A stretch of DNA of 64,000 nucleotides. It comes from Eustoma russellianum. Taxonomy: Eukaryota > Streptophyta > Magnoliopsida > Gentianales > Gentianaceae. The notes under the pieces are model-generated. The model was not told the DNA's origin. It ran no database searches and saw only the letters and a program-made list of their open reading frames with translations. Where the stretch lies: assembly GCA_036186865.1 (NCBI GenBank), contig AP025048.1, positions 26,251,248 through 26,315,247 of the forward strand, written 5' to 3'. Within the stretch, counting starts at the first letter, position 1; every line of letters starts with the position of its first letter. A program made the translations under genes and the position numbers. This document shows, one piece after another, positions 1 through 10,738 of this stretch.

Positions 1-1179
1 CGACGTGGTACGACTGGAACAAACGGTGCCTCCTCCGTGTGATCAGGTAGTCGAGATATTAATATATCATCCTCAGGGGACGAATGTAACAATTGCATGC
101 GTCGTGCAACTTCACCCGGGACTATGAGGGGGCCATCGGCATTCTCCGCAGCGGGGAGGTCCGTGTCCGACGAATGACCCAGATCATGATGGGTAACATC
201 CTCCGGCAGCTGATGATCCGGAGCATCACAAAAGTTGTCGTGTAGCTGACCTTCCTCATCTTCCTGCGAATCCAACACAGCGACTGAAGGGACTGAAGGA
301 GCATTCGATGTAGGTTCCGTCACTGGGGGCATAGCCTGCTCTGGGGGAGGCAGGGAGGATGAGGGTTCCTCCGATAGCGGTATAGCTGTCTTCTTCTTAA
401 TTGGAGTCCATCTTTGTTTCGACGGGCGAGACGGAGGCGGTGGCGGAGGTGGCGGAATGACCGACGGCGCCGACGGCCTTGGCTGGCATGTGTCTTGATC
501 ATGCCCTAAACGACGACAAGCAGTACAATATTTTGGAAAATCCTCATAAATCACTGACTGCAATATAAGACGTTGCTTTGCCTGCAGGTAGATTTTTGTC
601 GGCAGTTCCTGCGATACATCAACTTCAACACAGACTCTGGCCACAGACGGCCGAAGCGCATCCGATGTCGCTACATCTAGCTTGAGTGGTGAGCCTATCG
701 GCTTCACTATCTCAAATAAAGCCTCTCGACAATGCAAATGAACCGGCAAACCAGGAAAGGCTACCCAAACTGGAACAATGGGAACATCAGTCATAGGATC
801 AAAGTCGAATGTCCATTTGGTGATACGCATGTGACAGCCTGATATATGCCATGATCTACGATAGAAACATCTGAGATAATCTGCTTCTTGACGAAAATTT
901 AACAGGATGTGTGTTTGATCAATAAGTGTGATGCGCAAATCGTGATGAAAGCCAATTTTTCAAACACCTCTCTGATCACCTTAATGGTGGTCTTCCATAC
1001 CAAAACGTACCGACCAAAGAATATTTGAATGGGGCGGCTAGTGCATCGATTTCGAAATCGAGAAAAGAAATCAGCGGAATACCTTTGTTCCTTGAAACCG
1101 TTTTAGGAGAGATGCTGATTTTTACGGCTGAGGAGGCGCCAGTAACGACGGCAGCGAACGACGGTGCCGCGGATGCCAT
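1..1179 (-). pseudogene. LINE ORF1 (DUF4283 + CCHC zinc knuckle), LINE-A, C-terminus off window
   Basis: First ORF of a plant L1-type LINE, an RNA-binding protein that packages the LINE transcript. The chosen start at 1179 gives an MASAAPSF N-terminus. The DUF4283 signature follows: a GRPPLR strand, a DQTHILLNF stretch near 900, and MRITKWTFDFDP near 790-830. A zinc knuckle of form CxxCxxxGHxxxxC (CTACRRLGHDQDTC) lies near 490-530, followed by a proline-rich and then acidic tail that runs off the left edge in one open frame. Two small indels near 979 and 955 break the frame between the N-terminus and the rest, so this copy is defective. From about 955 to 1 I see no stop codon. ORF2 should lie left of the window. 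The related ORF1 at 26506-27245 belongs to a different LINE copy. Confidence 0.8.
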
Positions 1180-1382
1180 ATTGATGATTATGGCAGTGAT
1201 TCGATCGGAGGCAATGAGGAGCAGCAATTGCGGGTTGCAAGGAAAAAGAATGCGTGCTATCGGGTGTCAACAGCGGAAAACTCAGGATGATCGCGATGTG
1301 CCAAGGAAGGCGGTGATCGGCTGAAAGAAACCGGCGGCGGCGGCTATCGCTGCAAAACCGCCCGTGATCGCCAGAGACGCAG
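1..1382 (-). mobile_element. LINE-A, 5' portion (interrupted)
   Basis: Minus-strand L1-type LINE: ORF1 (1-1179) and a GC-rich leader (1180-1382). The leader is split by the Gypsy element at 1383-13668 and resumes at 13674, ending near 13690 with GGGAAAGATGGCGGCG on the minus strand, a plausible LINE 5' end. The CGCAG duplication at 1378-1382 and 13669-13673 proves the two leader pieces were once continuous. The LINE body continues left of the window. Confidence 0.7.
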
Positions 1383-2171
1383 TGTAGCGCCCCGCACCCG
1401 GGCCTCGTCCGGATACGGTGCACCCGCCGTACTTCACTAAGGAGAGTACAAAGTGTCATTCATAACATACGAAAATCCATAATATAAGCCATGGATTCCC
1501 ATGTTAACATTGTACATGGCAGTAAAATTTAGGCAGAATTAAAACTTTCCAAATCCAACATGCATTACGAAGCAACTAAGTCCCCAAAGTAGCAGTACCA
1601 CAAAATAACATAACCGACAATCCAAAGAGTTTAAACATGGTCATAATTACAAATCGTCTTGGCAGCACAAAAGTCCTTAAGCTTAGCTCTCATCATACTC
1701 CTCGCCTATGGATAAGGTACTCTCGGCTCGTCCTCGATCCATTCTATCTTGGCGTTCCCTGGCTCTGGGGAAAAATAAAGTGTGAGTGATAAAAATCACC
1801 CAGCAAGAATACAATAAACGACCATGAAATACATAAAGAGTCATAACATGAATGTATTACCCCAAAACCTCAAGTAATCATAATTCATACCTGCTCTTGG
1901 ATCATGTACTTACTTGACGTTCGTCTTAAGCATGCTATTAGGGAAAATTGTACCATTCATACCTGATCTTAAATCCTGAGCTTGCATGAGGTCGGCTTAA
2001 GCATGTTTCTAAGTAATGCTATACCAATAGTAACTTATAAACATTAACTGTAACATGCGGCATGTCCTCATGATCGTGAGTTATGCAATATGCAATGCAT
2101 GATGTCATGTCATGCCATGTCAAAACATCATTTTGGTCCCATACAATAACGTGTCATAAAAACAGAGTGTC

Positions 2172-2458
2172 AGACCAATTAACCCCGGATCTGAGCGGGT
2201 CCAGAACAGATATCAGATTAATTAACCCCGGATCTGAGCGGGTTCAGAACAGATATCAGATCAATTAACCCCGGATCTGAGCGGGTCCAGAACAGATATC
2301 AGATCAATTAACCCCGGATCTGAGCGGGTCCAGAACAGATATCAGATCAATTAACCCCGGATCTGAGCGGGTCCAGAACAGATATCAGATCAATTAACCC
2401 CGGATCTGAGTGGGTCCAGAACATATCATGTCATCAGACCAATTAACCCCGGGTCTGG
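2172..2458. repeat. 43 bp tandem array in LTR (left copy)
   Basis: Six near-identical 43 bp units, each containing GGATCTGAGCGGGTCCAGAA followed by CAGATATCAGAT and AATTAACCCC, plus a partial unit ending near 2458. The unit includes GATATC, and variation is limited to single bases (for example GGGTTCAG in unit 2). The array is GC-richer than the surrounding LTR. Confidence 0.9.
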
Positions 2459-2600
2459 AGTCGGGTTAATCGCATGCTTGGCCGGCAAAGGAATCATGAA
2501 GCTTCCTTTTAAAAACATGGGACCGTAAAAACTTTTCATGCATAACGAAAAGATAGTCGCTTATAAAACTTGCTTGCATCATGAAATCCATGAAATCAGT

Positions 2601-2862
2601 TTCATGCTCATGCAGGATACATGTCGTGATATGAAATGCAAGCCATGACATGAATAATCGTATGCATTACTTATAACATATCAACATACATGAATTTGGA
2701 AACTAAATATTTCCAAGACTTTTACTTCATTTTCATGCTCATGCATGATACATGCCGTGATATGAAATGCAAGCCATGACATGAATAATCGTATGCATTA
2801 CTTATAACATGTCAACATACATGAATTTGGAAACTAAATATTTCCAAGACTTTTACTTCATT
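2601..2862. repeat. 131 bp tandem duplication in LTR (left copy)
   Basis: Two adjacent copies starting TTCATGCTCATGC at 2601 and 2732, each ending with TTCCAAGACTTTTACTTCAT. They differ by only a few bases. The same pair is in the other LTR at about 10310-10571. Confidence 0.9.
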
Positions 2863-3029
2863 TTCATAGGACGGTTAGGCTAACCCATTTAGGTCCATTT
2901 CCATAATTCTTTTGTCACAATTACGCTTGGTGGAATCTTAGATACATGTCATAAAATTGCAGATTATTTCAATAACCGTAAAGGGGCTTACTTACTTACT
3001 TTCCGAACTATCTTAGGTGCTGAAGCTGA

Positions 3030-4560
3030 ACTGACAGATTTTACTAAAAATTCAATTGTGGTAAATCCGTAATGCGGTTTCCAGAAATTCCAACTCGTAT
3101 ACATCATAAACATGTGGAACTAGTATCCTACCTAAATTCAGCCCACTTGCACGTCTCTAAGTCCCTTTTCTGAGCCTGGAAAGTCGTTACTAATTTCAGG
3201 ATGGCTCCAGTAGTTTTCTGTTGAGCAGTTTTACCAAATAATTCATTAAAAATAATCCAGAACTTATTTTACTAAGATTCCAACTGGCGTGTCCATTAAA
3301 CTCATAGGACTATTACCATGCCAAAAATCAGCTTTATTGGTCATCTACAAGGTCCCTTTTCAAGTCAGTGAAAAGAAGTCACTATTCTGCTCAATTCCCG
3401 TTTTTCAGGTCTGACCAGTCTTACCAAAATATTTATTATAAATAAACCATAGCTCCTTTTACCAAAATTCCACCTGGCATCTCTACTACACTCATGGGGC
3501 TAGGTTTGTGCCAAAAATCAGAGTTATTGGAGGTCCAAAAAGTCCTCTTTTAATTCGTTGAAGTAAATGGTCATTCCTGCCCAGCTCCGGAGTTTTCTGC
3601 TGGAGCGGTTTTACCGCATAATTTCTTAAAATTAATTCTTAACTTATTTTAACAAAATTCCAACTCATACATATCCTAAGCTTGTAATAGTAGCATCCTA
3701 CCGAAAATTAACCCATTTTCATGTCCCTAAGATTCGTTTTTGAGTCCACTAACTTGTTACTTAATTTCTGCTCTGTCCCAGTACTTCCCATTGAGCAGTG
3801 TTACCAATTAAATCATTAAAATTAATCCACAACTTGTTTTGCCATGATTCCAGCTGGAGTACTCACAGAACACCTGTTATTATCATCCTGCCAAAAATCA
3901 GATTTATTGAGCCACTACAAGGTCCTTTTTCATGTCAATCAAAAAGAGATGCAGTTCTGCTCAGTTCCAGGCTTTTCAGTCTGAGCAGCTTTACCAAATC
4001 TTTTATTAAAAATATTCTACAACTCCTTTAACCAAAATTCCAACTTTCAGGTTTTCTATACACACAAGGCTATCCCTTCACCGAAAATCAGCTTGATTGA
4101 ACATCTACAAGACCTCTTTTCAAGCCATTCAAAACGTTACATAATTCTGCCATGTTTCAGAATTTACAGCCTGAGCAGTCTCACCATTTATTTTATAAAA
4201 ATTAAACCATAACTTATTTTACCAAAATTCCAGCTCTCAGCTCTTCTATACACATGGGGCTAGATCTGTGCCAAAAACCAGATTTATTGAAGGTTCAAAA
4301 GACCCTTTTTAAATTCGTTAAACCCAGTGGTCAATTCTGCCCTGCTCCAAAATTTCCTGCTGGAGCAGTTCTACTAAATATTTTATTAAAAATAATCTGT
4401 AACTTATTTTAACAAAATTCCAACTCTCACTTATGCTACACTCATAAGGCTAACTTGGTACCAAAAATTAGCATCATTGAAGGTCTGTAAGGTTGGTTCT
4501 CAGGCCGTTGAAGATGTCATCCTATTCTGCCTAGCTCCAGTAGTTTGAGATTTTGTTATT
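3030..4560. repeat. ~190 bp-period degenerate tandem array in LTR (left copy)
   Basis: Eight units anchored on the phrase ATTCCAACT or close variants at about 3087, 3277, 3467, 3657, 3847, 4037, 4227 and 4417, so the period is 188-193 bp. Each unit also carries CTCATxxGGCTA, GTGCCAAAAATCAGATTTAT, a CTTTT run, TTCTGCTC and GGAGCAGTTTTACCAAA. Units have diverged well beyond the difference between the two LTRs, so the array is older than this insertion. The counterpart is at about 10739-12269. Confidence 0.88.
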
Positions 4561-5957
4561 GGTTCAAGTCAAAGGTCCACCCTTTCATCTTGTTCTTGTA
4601 GGATATATTACTAATCACTATTTTAACCTTAAATCATCTCAAAACATCCTTGTAACTAGATGCATGTCATAAAAGACTCCATCTTTGAGAGAATAAGCCA
4701 CATGCAATGCAATGTTCTTAAGAAATCTATAAGATATGATCTCAAACTTAGGATATTCAACTAAAGATTAAATCTTAAGAACTTCTAGTCATTCAAGTCA
4801 CAAACTCTTTAAATAAATCATGAGAGATCATTGTATACTTGCCTCTTCAAGCCAAAGTTTTTTGCCTTTGCTTGGTTTTGGAGTGAGTTGAGTTGGAATC
4901 CTTCTCCTCCTACTCCCTTGAGCACACGGTTTTGGATGAAGAGGAAGGAAGAGGTTAGTCTCTCTTAAATAGTGAAAATAGAATCTTATTTGAGGCTAGA
5001 ACATCTTACCAAAGTAGTCTTGGGATGGAGATTCAAGTTGTAGCAAGGTAGCTTCACCTAAGAGTGTTGAAGATTTCTTCCTCCTTGAGCATGGAGGCCA
5101 CGGTTTAGGAGAGAAAGAACACCCAAGTGAGCTTCACTATTTGTATAAGGAATTTACTTAAGAACTTAGAAGAGACTTACCTAAATGATCTTTGAGCTTG
5201 GGGATGAAGATGGGGCTTGAAGTTGAATCTCCTATCCTTGTGGTGTTGGCCGAAAGTTGGGGGTGGAAGGGAAGGGAGCTTCTTGAGTTTTGGCTTGTTG
5301 GAGAGAAGTCTCAAGATGATTTTGGAATGAGATGGTTTTTTTTTGTGATATTTAAAAATCAAGGGGGCATGGGGGAGGGGCATGACCGATTGCATGGAGG
5401 GAGGAGAGAAGGGGAACCTAAGCTAGGTAGCTTCAAGCTTTTTCTCCCTCTTTTTGCATGCTTGTCTTGCATGCAACATTTTTTATTATTTCTTTGCATG
5501 CATGTTGATTATTTTGTTTTTATAATTATTTATTTAAGCCTTATTTGGAATGATGTAGAGAATTCTAGATTCTCTAAGGTCTTAGCCGAAATTCTTGGGG
5601 CTCTTGGGGGTGTTTTGGTCATTTCACATTTATCCTACCCCACATCTATATAATTTACAATGTTATTTATTTCATGTAATTTTGATTTCAATCTTTGCTT
5701 TGTGAGGATTGTTTATGTTTGTATAAGAACTAGTTTACTTCAAGGGTGATCATTGGCCTTTGGCCGAATTCTCAAGGTGTATCACACACCTCGTGACATT
5801 TGTTCGTATACTCATTTAGTGTTCGTCCTAAACGAACTTGAAGAATTTAAATAAGAATGCGATACATGTGACTTGAGTAACAGGCTCGTGAAGGAATCAT
5901 CGCTTTTATTTTGTCACTTAATCATAGTCTCAAGTATACGGTTGTCGGGGTACAACA

Positions 5958-5970
5958 TCCTCCCCCCTTA
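5958..5970 (-). promoter_or_regulatory. Polypurine tract of Gypsy element 1
   Basis: On the minus strand TAAGGGGGGAGGA directly abuts the TGTTGTAC start of the LTR. This is the expected primer site for plus-strand DNA synthesis and fixes the element's orientation. Confidence 0.85.
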
Positions 5971-5974
5971 TTAT

Positions 5975-5994
5975 AAGTTTCGTCCTCGAAACTT
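5975..5994. repeat. Short perfect hairpin beside the polypurine tract
   Basis: AAGTTTCG TCCT CGAAACTT: 8 bp arms and a 4 base loop, 17 bp from the LTR. The same 20 bases occur at the same place in Gypsy element 2 (42982-43001). Confidence 0.85.
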
Positions 5995-6003
5995 CAGAAC
6001 TAG

Positions 6004-6115
6004 TTAAAAGATGAGGCATCGACTCCTCACGTTGTCTTCCGTTTCCCATATGGCTTCTTCTTTAGGTAAATAAGATCGCATAAAGCGTATATTTAGTTCC
6101 CTCAGAACTGCTTTG
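6004..6115 (-). pseudogene. Remnant of the pol C-terminus (chromodomain-like tail)
   Basis: The minus strand reads EEAIWETED about 40 codons into a short frame, followed by a stop at 6004-6006. EEATWE-type motifs are the known last strand of the chromodomain that ends pol in many plant Gypsy chromoviruses, and a stop is expected shortly after. Upstream the frame has no further pol similarity. I read it as the end of pol left behind after the rest was deleted. Confidence 0.6.
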
Positions 6116-6889
6116 TTCCCTTCATCTTAGAGGTCTCGTCAGAACTTATTCTAATTCCCGAAAGGTGTTATTGTCACCTATCCCTTCCCTATAATCATGA
6201 TCATAGCAGGCTTCTAATTTCCTTTCTAAAATGAACAACTAGGCAGCGATCATTAACTCTGGGGTATAGACTATTCGCTCTTTTCTATAAACATCCTTTC
6301 AGTGATCATGTAACGGTCATCCTATTTACGAAATAGCTTCCAAAGACACCCGAGATAATTCCCATAGGGTACACTAACCAAGCTCTTCATAAGGTATGTC
6401 CCGTATTCATCCGTCTTGCTACTTGCCTTATTACGTACTAACTCTTACCCCTTTTCGCGATCATTTCATAGAATCGTACTAGAAGTTGGGGTTCTCCTTT
6501 GAAACTTATGTTCCTTTTATGACATTTCAAATCATCCTAAGGTGACCCGTTCTCTTAAAACATGGTTTTCATAGTCATGACCTATTCCCCGCATAATGCA
6601 ATAAAACAGGTACAAGTGCTAATAGTGACGCATCATGATGAGGATCCTGCGTCCCATACACAGTGTCATACTTAGTAATGTTATCACTAATAACCTTACT
6701 TACTCGCTTGTGGTCTACTAATCATAACTCAAGGAAACTACCATAATCACTCCTACTTGGTTAGGAGGAAGTAGAGCAGAGAGCATAGGTACTTTACACT
6801 TATTAGGCGTATCTTGATTGTTTCTTTGTCATCCGCATAGACTTTGCCTTGTATGGTTGCGGTTTCCACCTTCTACTTCGTTTAAATCG

Positions 6890-7110
6890 TTTCTTTCATT
6901 CTTTCGTCTCCTTATCAACGCATACCGCTCCACAGCGGCCCTCCAATAATTCACCAAAGGTCCTTGAATACGATTTAACTTAACCTAATTGGATCTGGTA
7001 GTATAAACCTTTCATCTCTTATAATCAAAGGAACATACTGTCCCAAAGAAATGAATGAGTATGGAAATGCTCGGCCCTTGTCTTAGTGAGTTAAATTCCG
7101 ACAACGATAT
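6890..7110 (-). pseudogene. Decayed second gag segment
   Basis: This stretch aligns by eye with the gag frame at about 8175-8450. CAGCGGCCCTCCAATAATTC corresponds to GTAGCAGTCCTCCAGTAATTC-like sequence. ATAATCAAAGGAACATACTG corresponds to TGATCAAGGGAACATAGCGG, and a CTTGTCTTA...AAATTCC stretch also corresponds, in the same order and spacing. It has lost its reading frame. It may be a duplicated gag or the gag of an older element. Confidence 0.5.
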
Positions 7111-7969
7111 TCCTTCAGGGTTAGTATGATGTAATTTACCTATCATGATTATGTACTATTGGAGTTTCCTTCTTCTCAAGACAGAGGTCCTTAAGTCCTG
7201 ACTGTGATCCATACGCTTTCCTTTGCTAAACATCCTTTTGTATCCATGCGTTAGCCATAAAAGCGTTTCCATCGGTGTTAGAAATTTCTTCCCTAAAATA
7301 CGTATATGATGACTCGTACCTTAATCTGAGATTGTACTCTTATAGAATGGTGAAGCCCCAATCTCTCACCAAGTCCTACTTGACTCATCCGTTTCGTCGA
7401 CACGCCAATTCCGTAATAATCGAGCCTAGGGTGGAAATCCTTCCTGGGAATTTGTGTCGTTTCGTGGTGTTCTTGTTCCTTACAGAATTTATGTTTTCTT
7501 TTCCCAATCACAAGAGTATTCTCGTTTTCTTTGTCCTCATAGACTATTATGCTATGCAAGATTTCGTCACCTCATATAGTTATTGCTAGAGTGGGTTAGA
7601 TAATCCCGACTTATAATGGTCATGGAAGGAATTTAACCATCTTACTGAATTGTTCTTAAGATGCCGGACTCATAAAGTCCGTAACATGTCAGGACGTTTG
7701 TCAATCCTATTTGTTTTGAGGATGTCTATGATTCGCCTTGCACACATTTCATGTTCTTCCTCGAGCTTGGTTCTCTCGTTGGAAATAGTCGGTTTGCAAT
7801 TTGGTTTTGTTAACACTTGGGTTTCCCGAAGTGGTCAAACAAATCATTGATCCTAGGCAACTGGTAGTTATCTTCCATGGAAACCTTATTGAGCTCCGAC
7901 TATTATGGTAATAACCCAACCGTTAAGAGCAATTTGATAACTTATTCTAGTTTTTACATTTTAGTTGGG

Positions 7970-8791
7970 TTACTTTATCGCATTGCTCCAGTGACCGTTT
8001 ATACCTTGGCTAAAGGACATAATAAAACATAGGTAATTCAGATTTAAATTAAGCAGTCCGGAGTACCTGTTACGATTTGAGGTTTCAGGCGCTGCTGAAT
8101 CAGGCACTCTTTCATCCAGGTTAGCGTTCTTAGTTATCTTTTTATTATCCCTCAGGGGAAGCGGTCGCCACTTCCTGTTTCGTTTCTTAAGTCCTTTATT
8201 TCGTCCTTCCATTAGTTTAATATCGTGTTCCGCTCTGTAGCAGTCCTCCAGTAATTCCTCGAAAGTGCTAGAATATGCATTCGCTAGCCGAATCTTAATC
8301 CGAAAGTCTAGACCTCGCATGAATCTGATTACCTTAAGCTCTCCGTCTTCCATGATCAAGGGAACATAGCGGCCCAATGTAGTGAACCGACGAGCATACT
8401 CTGAGACAGTGATACCTGGTTCTTGTCTTAAGGTGTCAAATTCCTCAACCCTCGTCATGATTAGTTCTGTAGAGAGGAAAAACTCACAAAACTCCTCTAG
8501 AAACCTTGCCCAAGTCACCGGTCGGGGCAATGGCTGGATACAAGTTCTCCACCACAGGCTGGCCTTGCCAATCAAAAATGGCCGGACAATTAGTGTCTTT
8601 ACCTTCTCAGGTACTCGTATCAGCAAGAAGGTACTTTCGACTTCATCAAGCCATTTTTCCGCTTCCTCGGGACTAGATTCTCCGCCAAATTCTGGGATAT
8701 GTGCTCTTACTAGCTGCCGGTAATAAAACCCAGCGCTGCCCGGGGGTGAAAGTGACAATGCTTGTTCGTTAGTCTGTGATGCCATCTGCAC
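7970..8791 (-). CDS. gag: Gypsy gag (Retrotrans_gag domain), Gypsy element 1
   Basis: A 273-residue capsid-type protein. Residues ~35-195 match the plant Ty3/Gypsy Retrotrans_gag fold: IPEFGGESSPEEAEKWLDEV, KASLWW, WARFLEEFCEFF, TVSEYARRFTTLGRYVP and IRFMRGLD appear in the family order. The frame opens at MQMASQ just downstream (element sense) of the PBS and leader. After residue ~200 it becomes a basic stretch and then loses similarity. No CxxCxxxxHxxxxC zinc knuckle follows, and no protease or RT. The intact domain in an element lacking pol suggests gag retained with function, or simply too little time to decay. Product assignment is firm; whether the protein is made is unknown. Confidence 0.85.
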   Translation of the reverse strand: MQMASQTNEQALSLSPPGSAGFYYRQLVRAHIPEFGGESSPEEAEKWLDEVESTFLLIRVPEKVKTLIVRPFLIGKASLWWRTCIQPLPRPVTWARFLEEFCEFFLSTELIMTRVEEFDTLRQEPGITVSEYARRFTTLGRYVPLIMEDGELKVIRFMRGLDFRIKIRLANAYSSTFEELLEDCYRAEHDIKLMEGRNKGLKKRNRKWRPLPLRDNKKITKNANLDERVPDSAAPETSNRNRYSGLLNLNLNYLCFIMSFSQGINGHWSNAIK

Positions 8792-8889
8792 TTATGGTTT
8801 TAATGTCTATTTAGAATATCAGAATTAAAATCAATTGAATTTGACTAAGGACCAAAATCGAAAACTCTTAAGTAAAGGAGATAAAAGGA

Positions 8890-9076
8890 CACATCTTATG
8901 TCATAGACTTAGCTTTCATAGTTTAGGATTAGTTATTAAATCATATCCTAAACCCGGTCTAAGTGGTCCTATTCTAAGGTCGCCACTCAGCTAAGATCAT
9001 GACTTAGGTCTACGATCAAACTTAGATTGCTAAGATCATAACTTAGTCCTGCGTTCTGCCCGTAATCTAGAGCCTG
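8890..9076. other. Leader region with ACTTAG/AAGATCAT repeats
   Basis: Between the gag start and the PBS the DNA contains loose repeats of AAGATCATGACTTAGGTCTA-like units (for example 8992-9045). A longer array of the same motif exists in Gypsy element 2 (about 45280-45765). Confidence 0.5.
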
Positions 9077-9089
9077 GGCTCTGATACCA
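9077..9089 (-). promoter_or_regulatory. Primer binding site (initiator Met-tRNA)
   Basis: The plus strand reads GGCTCTGATACCA, so the minus strand is TGGTATCAGAGCC, the classic plant PBS complementary to the 3' end of initiator Met-tRNA. It sits two bases from the 5' LTR. Confidence 0.93.
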
Positions 9090-9880
9090 CCTGTAGCGCC
9101 CCGCACCCGGGCCTCGTCCGGATACGGTGCACCCGCCGTACTTCACTAAGGAGAGTACAAAGCGTCATTCATAACATACGAAAATCCATAATATAAGCCA
9201 TGGATTCCCATGTTAACATTGTACATGGCAGTAAAATTTAGGCAGAATTAAAACTTTCCAAATCCAACATGCATTACGAAGCAACTAAGTCCCCAAAGTA
9301 GCAGTACCACAAAATAACATAACCGACAATCCAAAGAGTTTAAACATGGTCATAATTACAAATCGTCTTGGCAGCACAAAAGTCCTTAAGCTTAGCTCTC
9401 ATCATACTCCTCGCCTATGGATAAGGTACTCTCGGCTCGTCCTCGATCCATTCTATCTTGGCGTTCCCTGGCTCTGGGGAAAAATAAAGTGTGAGTGATA
9501 AAAATCACCCAGCAAGAATACAATAAACGACCATGAAATACATAAAGAGTCATAACATGAATGTATTACCCCAAAACCTCAAGTAATCATAATTCATACC
9601 TGCTCTTGGATCATGTACTTACTTGACGTTCGTCTTAAGCATGCTATTAGGGAAAATTGTACCATTCATACCTGATCTTAAATCCTGAGCTTGCATGAGG
9701 TCGGCTTAAGCATGTTTCTAAGTAATGCTATACCAATAGTAACTTATAAACATTAACTGTAACATGCGGCATGTCCTCATGATCGTGAGTTATGCAATAT
9801 GCAATGCATGATGTCATGTCATGCCATGTCAAAACATCATTTTGGTCCCATACAATAACGTGTCATAAAAACAGAGTGTC

Positions 9881-10167
9881 AGACCAATTAACCCCGGATC
9901 TGAGCGGGTCCAGAACAGATATCAGATCAATTAACCCCGGATCTGAGCGGGTTCAGAACAGATATCAGATCAATTAACCCCGGATCTGAGCGGGTCCAGA
10001 ACAGATATCAGATCAATTAACCCCGGATCTGAGCGGGTCCAGAACAGATATCAGATCAATTAACCCCGGATCTGAGCGGGTCCAGAACAGATATCAGATC
10101 AATTAACCCCGGATCTGAGCGGGTCCAGAACATATCATGTCATCAGACCAATTAACCCCGGGTCTGG
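9881..10167. repeat. 43 bp tandem array in LTR (right copy)
   Basis: Same array as at 2172-2458: six 43 bp units plus a partial one, with slightly fewer variants (the last unit has GAGCGGG where the left copy has GAGTGGG). Confidence 0.9.
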
Positions 10168-10738
10168 AGTCGGGTTAATCGCATGCTTGGCCGGCAAAGG
10201 AATCATGAAGCTTCCTTTTAAAAACATGGGACCGTAAAAACTTTTCATGCATAACGAAAAGATAGTCGCTTATAAAACTTGCTTGCATCATGAAATCCAT
10301 GAAATCAGTTTCATGCTCATGCAGGATACATGTCGTGATATGAAATGCAAGCCATGACATGAATAATCGTATGCATTACTTATAACATATCAACATACAT
10401 GAATTTGGAAACTAAATATTTCCAAGACTTTTACTTCATTTTCATGCTCATGCATGATACATGCCGTGATATGAAATGCAAGCCATGACATGAATAATCG
10501 TATGCATTACTTATAACATGTCAACATACATGAATTTGGAAACTAAATATTTCCAAGACTTTTACTTCATTTTCATAGGACGGTTAGGCTAACCCATTTA
10601 GGTCCATTTCCATAATTCTTTTGTCACAATTACGCTTGGTGGAATCTTAGATACATGTCATAAAATTGCAGATTATTTCAATAACCGTAAAGGGGCTTAC
10701 TTACTTACTTTCCGAACTATCTTAGGTGCTGAAGCTGA

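Larger units (their letters stand above)
1383..5957 (-). repeat. 3' LTR of Gypsy element 1
   Basis: A 4575 bp direct repeat of 9092-13668, TG...CA bounded. In element sense it lies downstream of the polypurine tract. It contains a 43 bp array (2172-2458), a 131 bp duplication (2601-2862) and a 190 bp-period array (about 3030-4560). The short open frames inside it (for example 5192-5653) occur in both LTRs, show no domain and are not taken as genes. Confidence 0.93.

Noticed and set aside
2172..2458. Regular 43 bp repeats resembling a CRISPR array
   Set aside because: The units are contiguous with no variable spacers, the genome is a plant, and the array is duplicated exactly in both LTRs.
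5192..5653. 153-codon open frame
   Set aside because: It lies in an LTR, its counterpart in the other LTR is broken by a one-base change in a T run, and the protein shows no domain.
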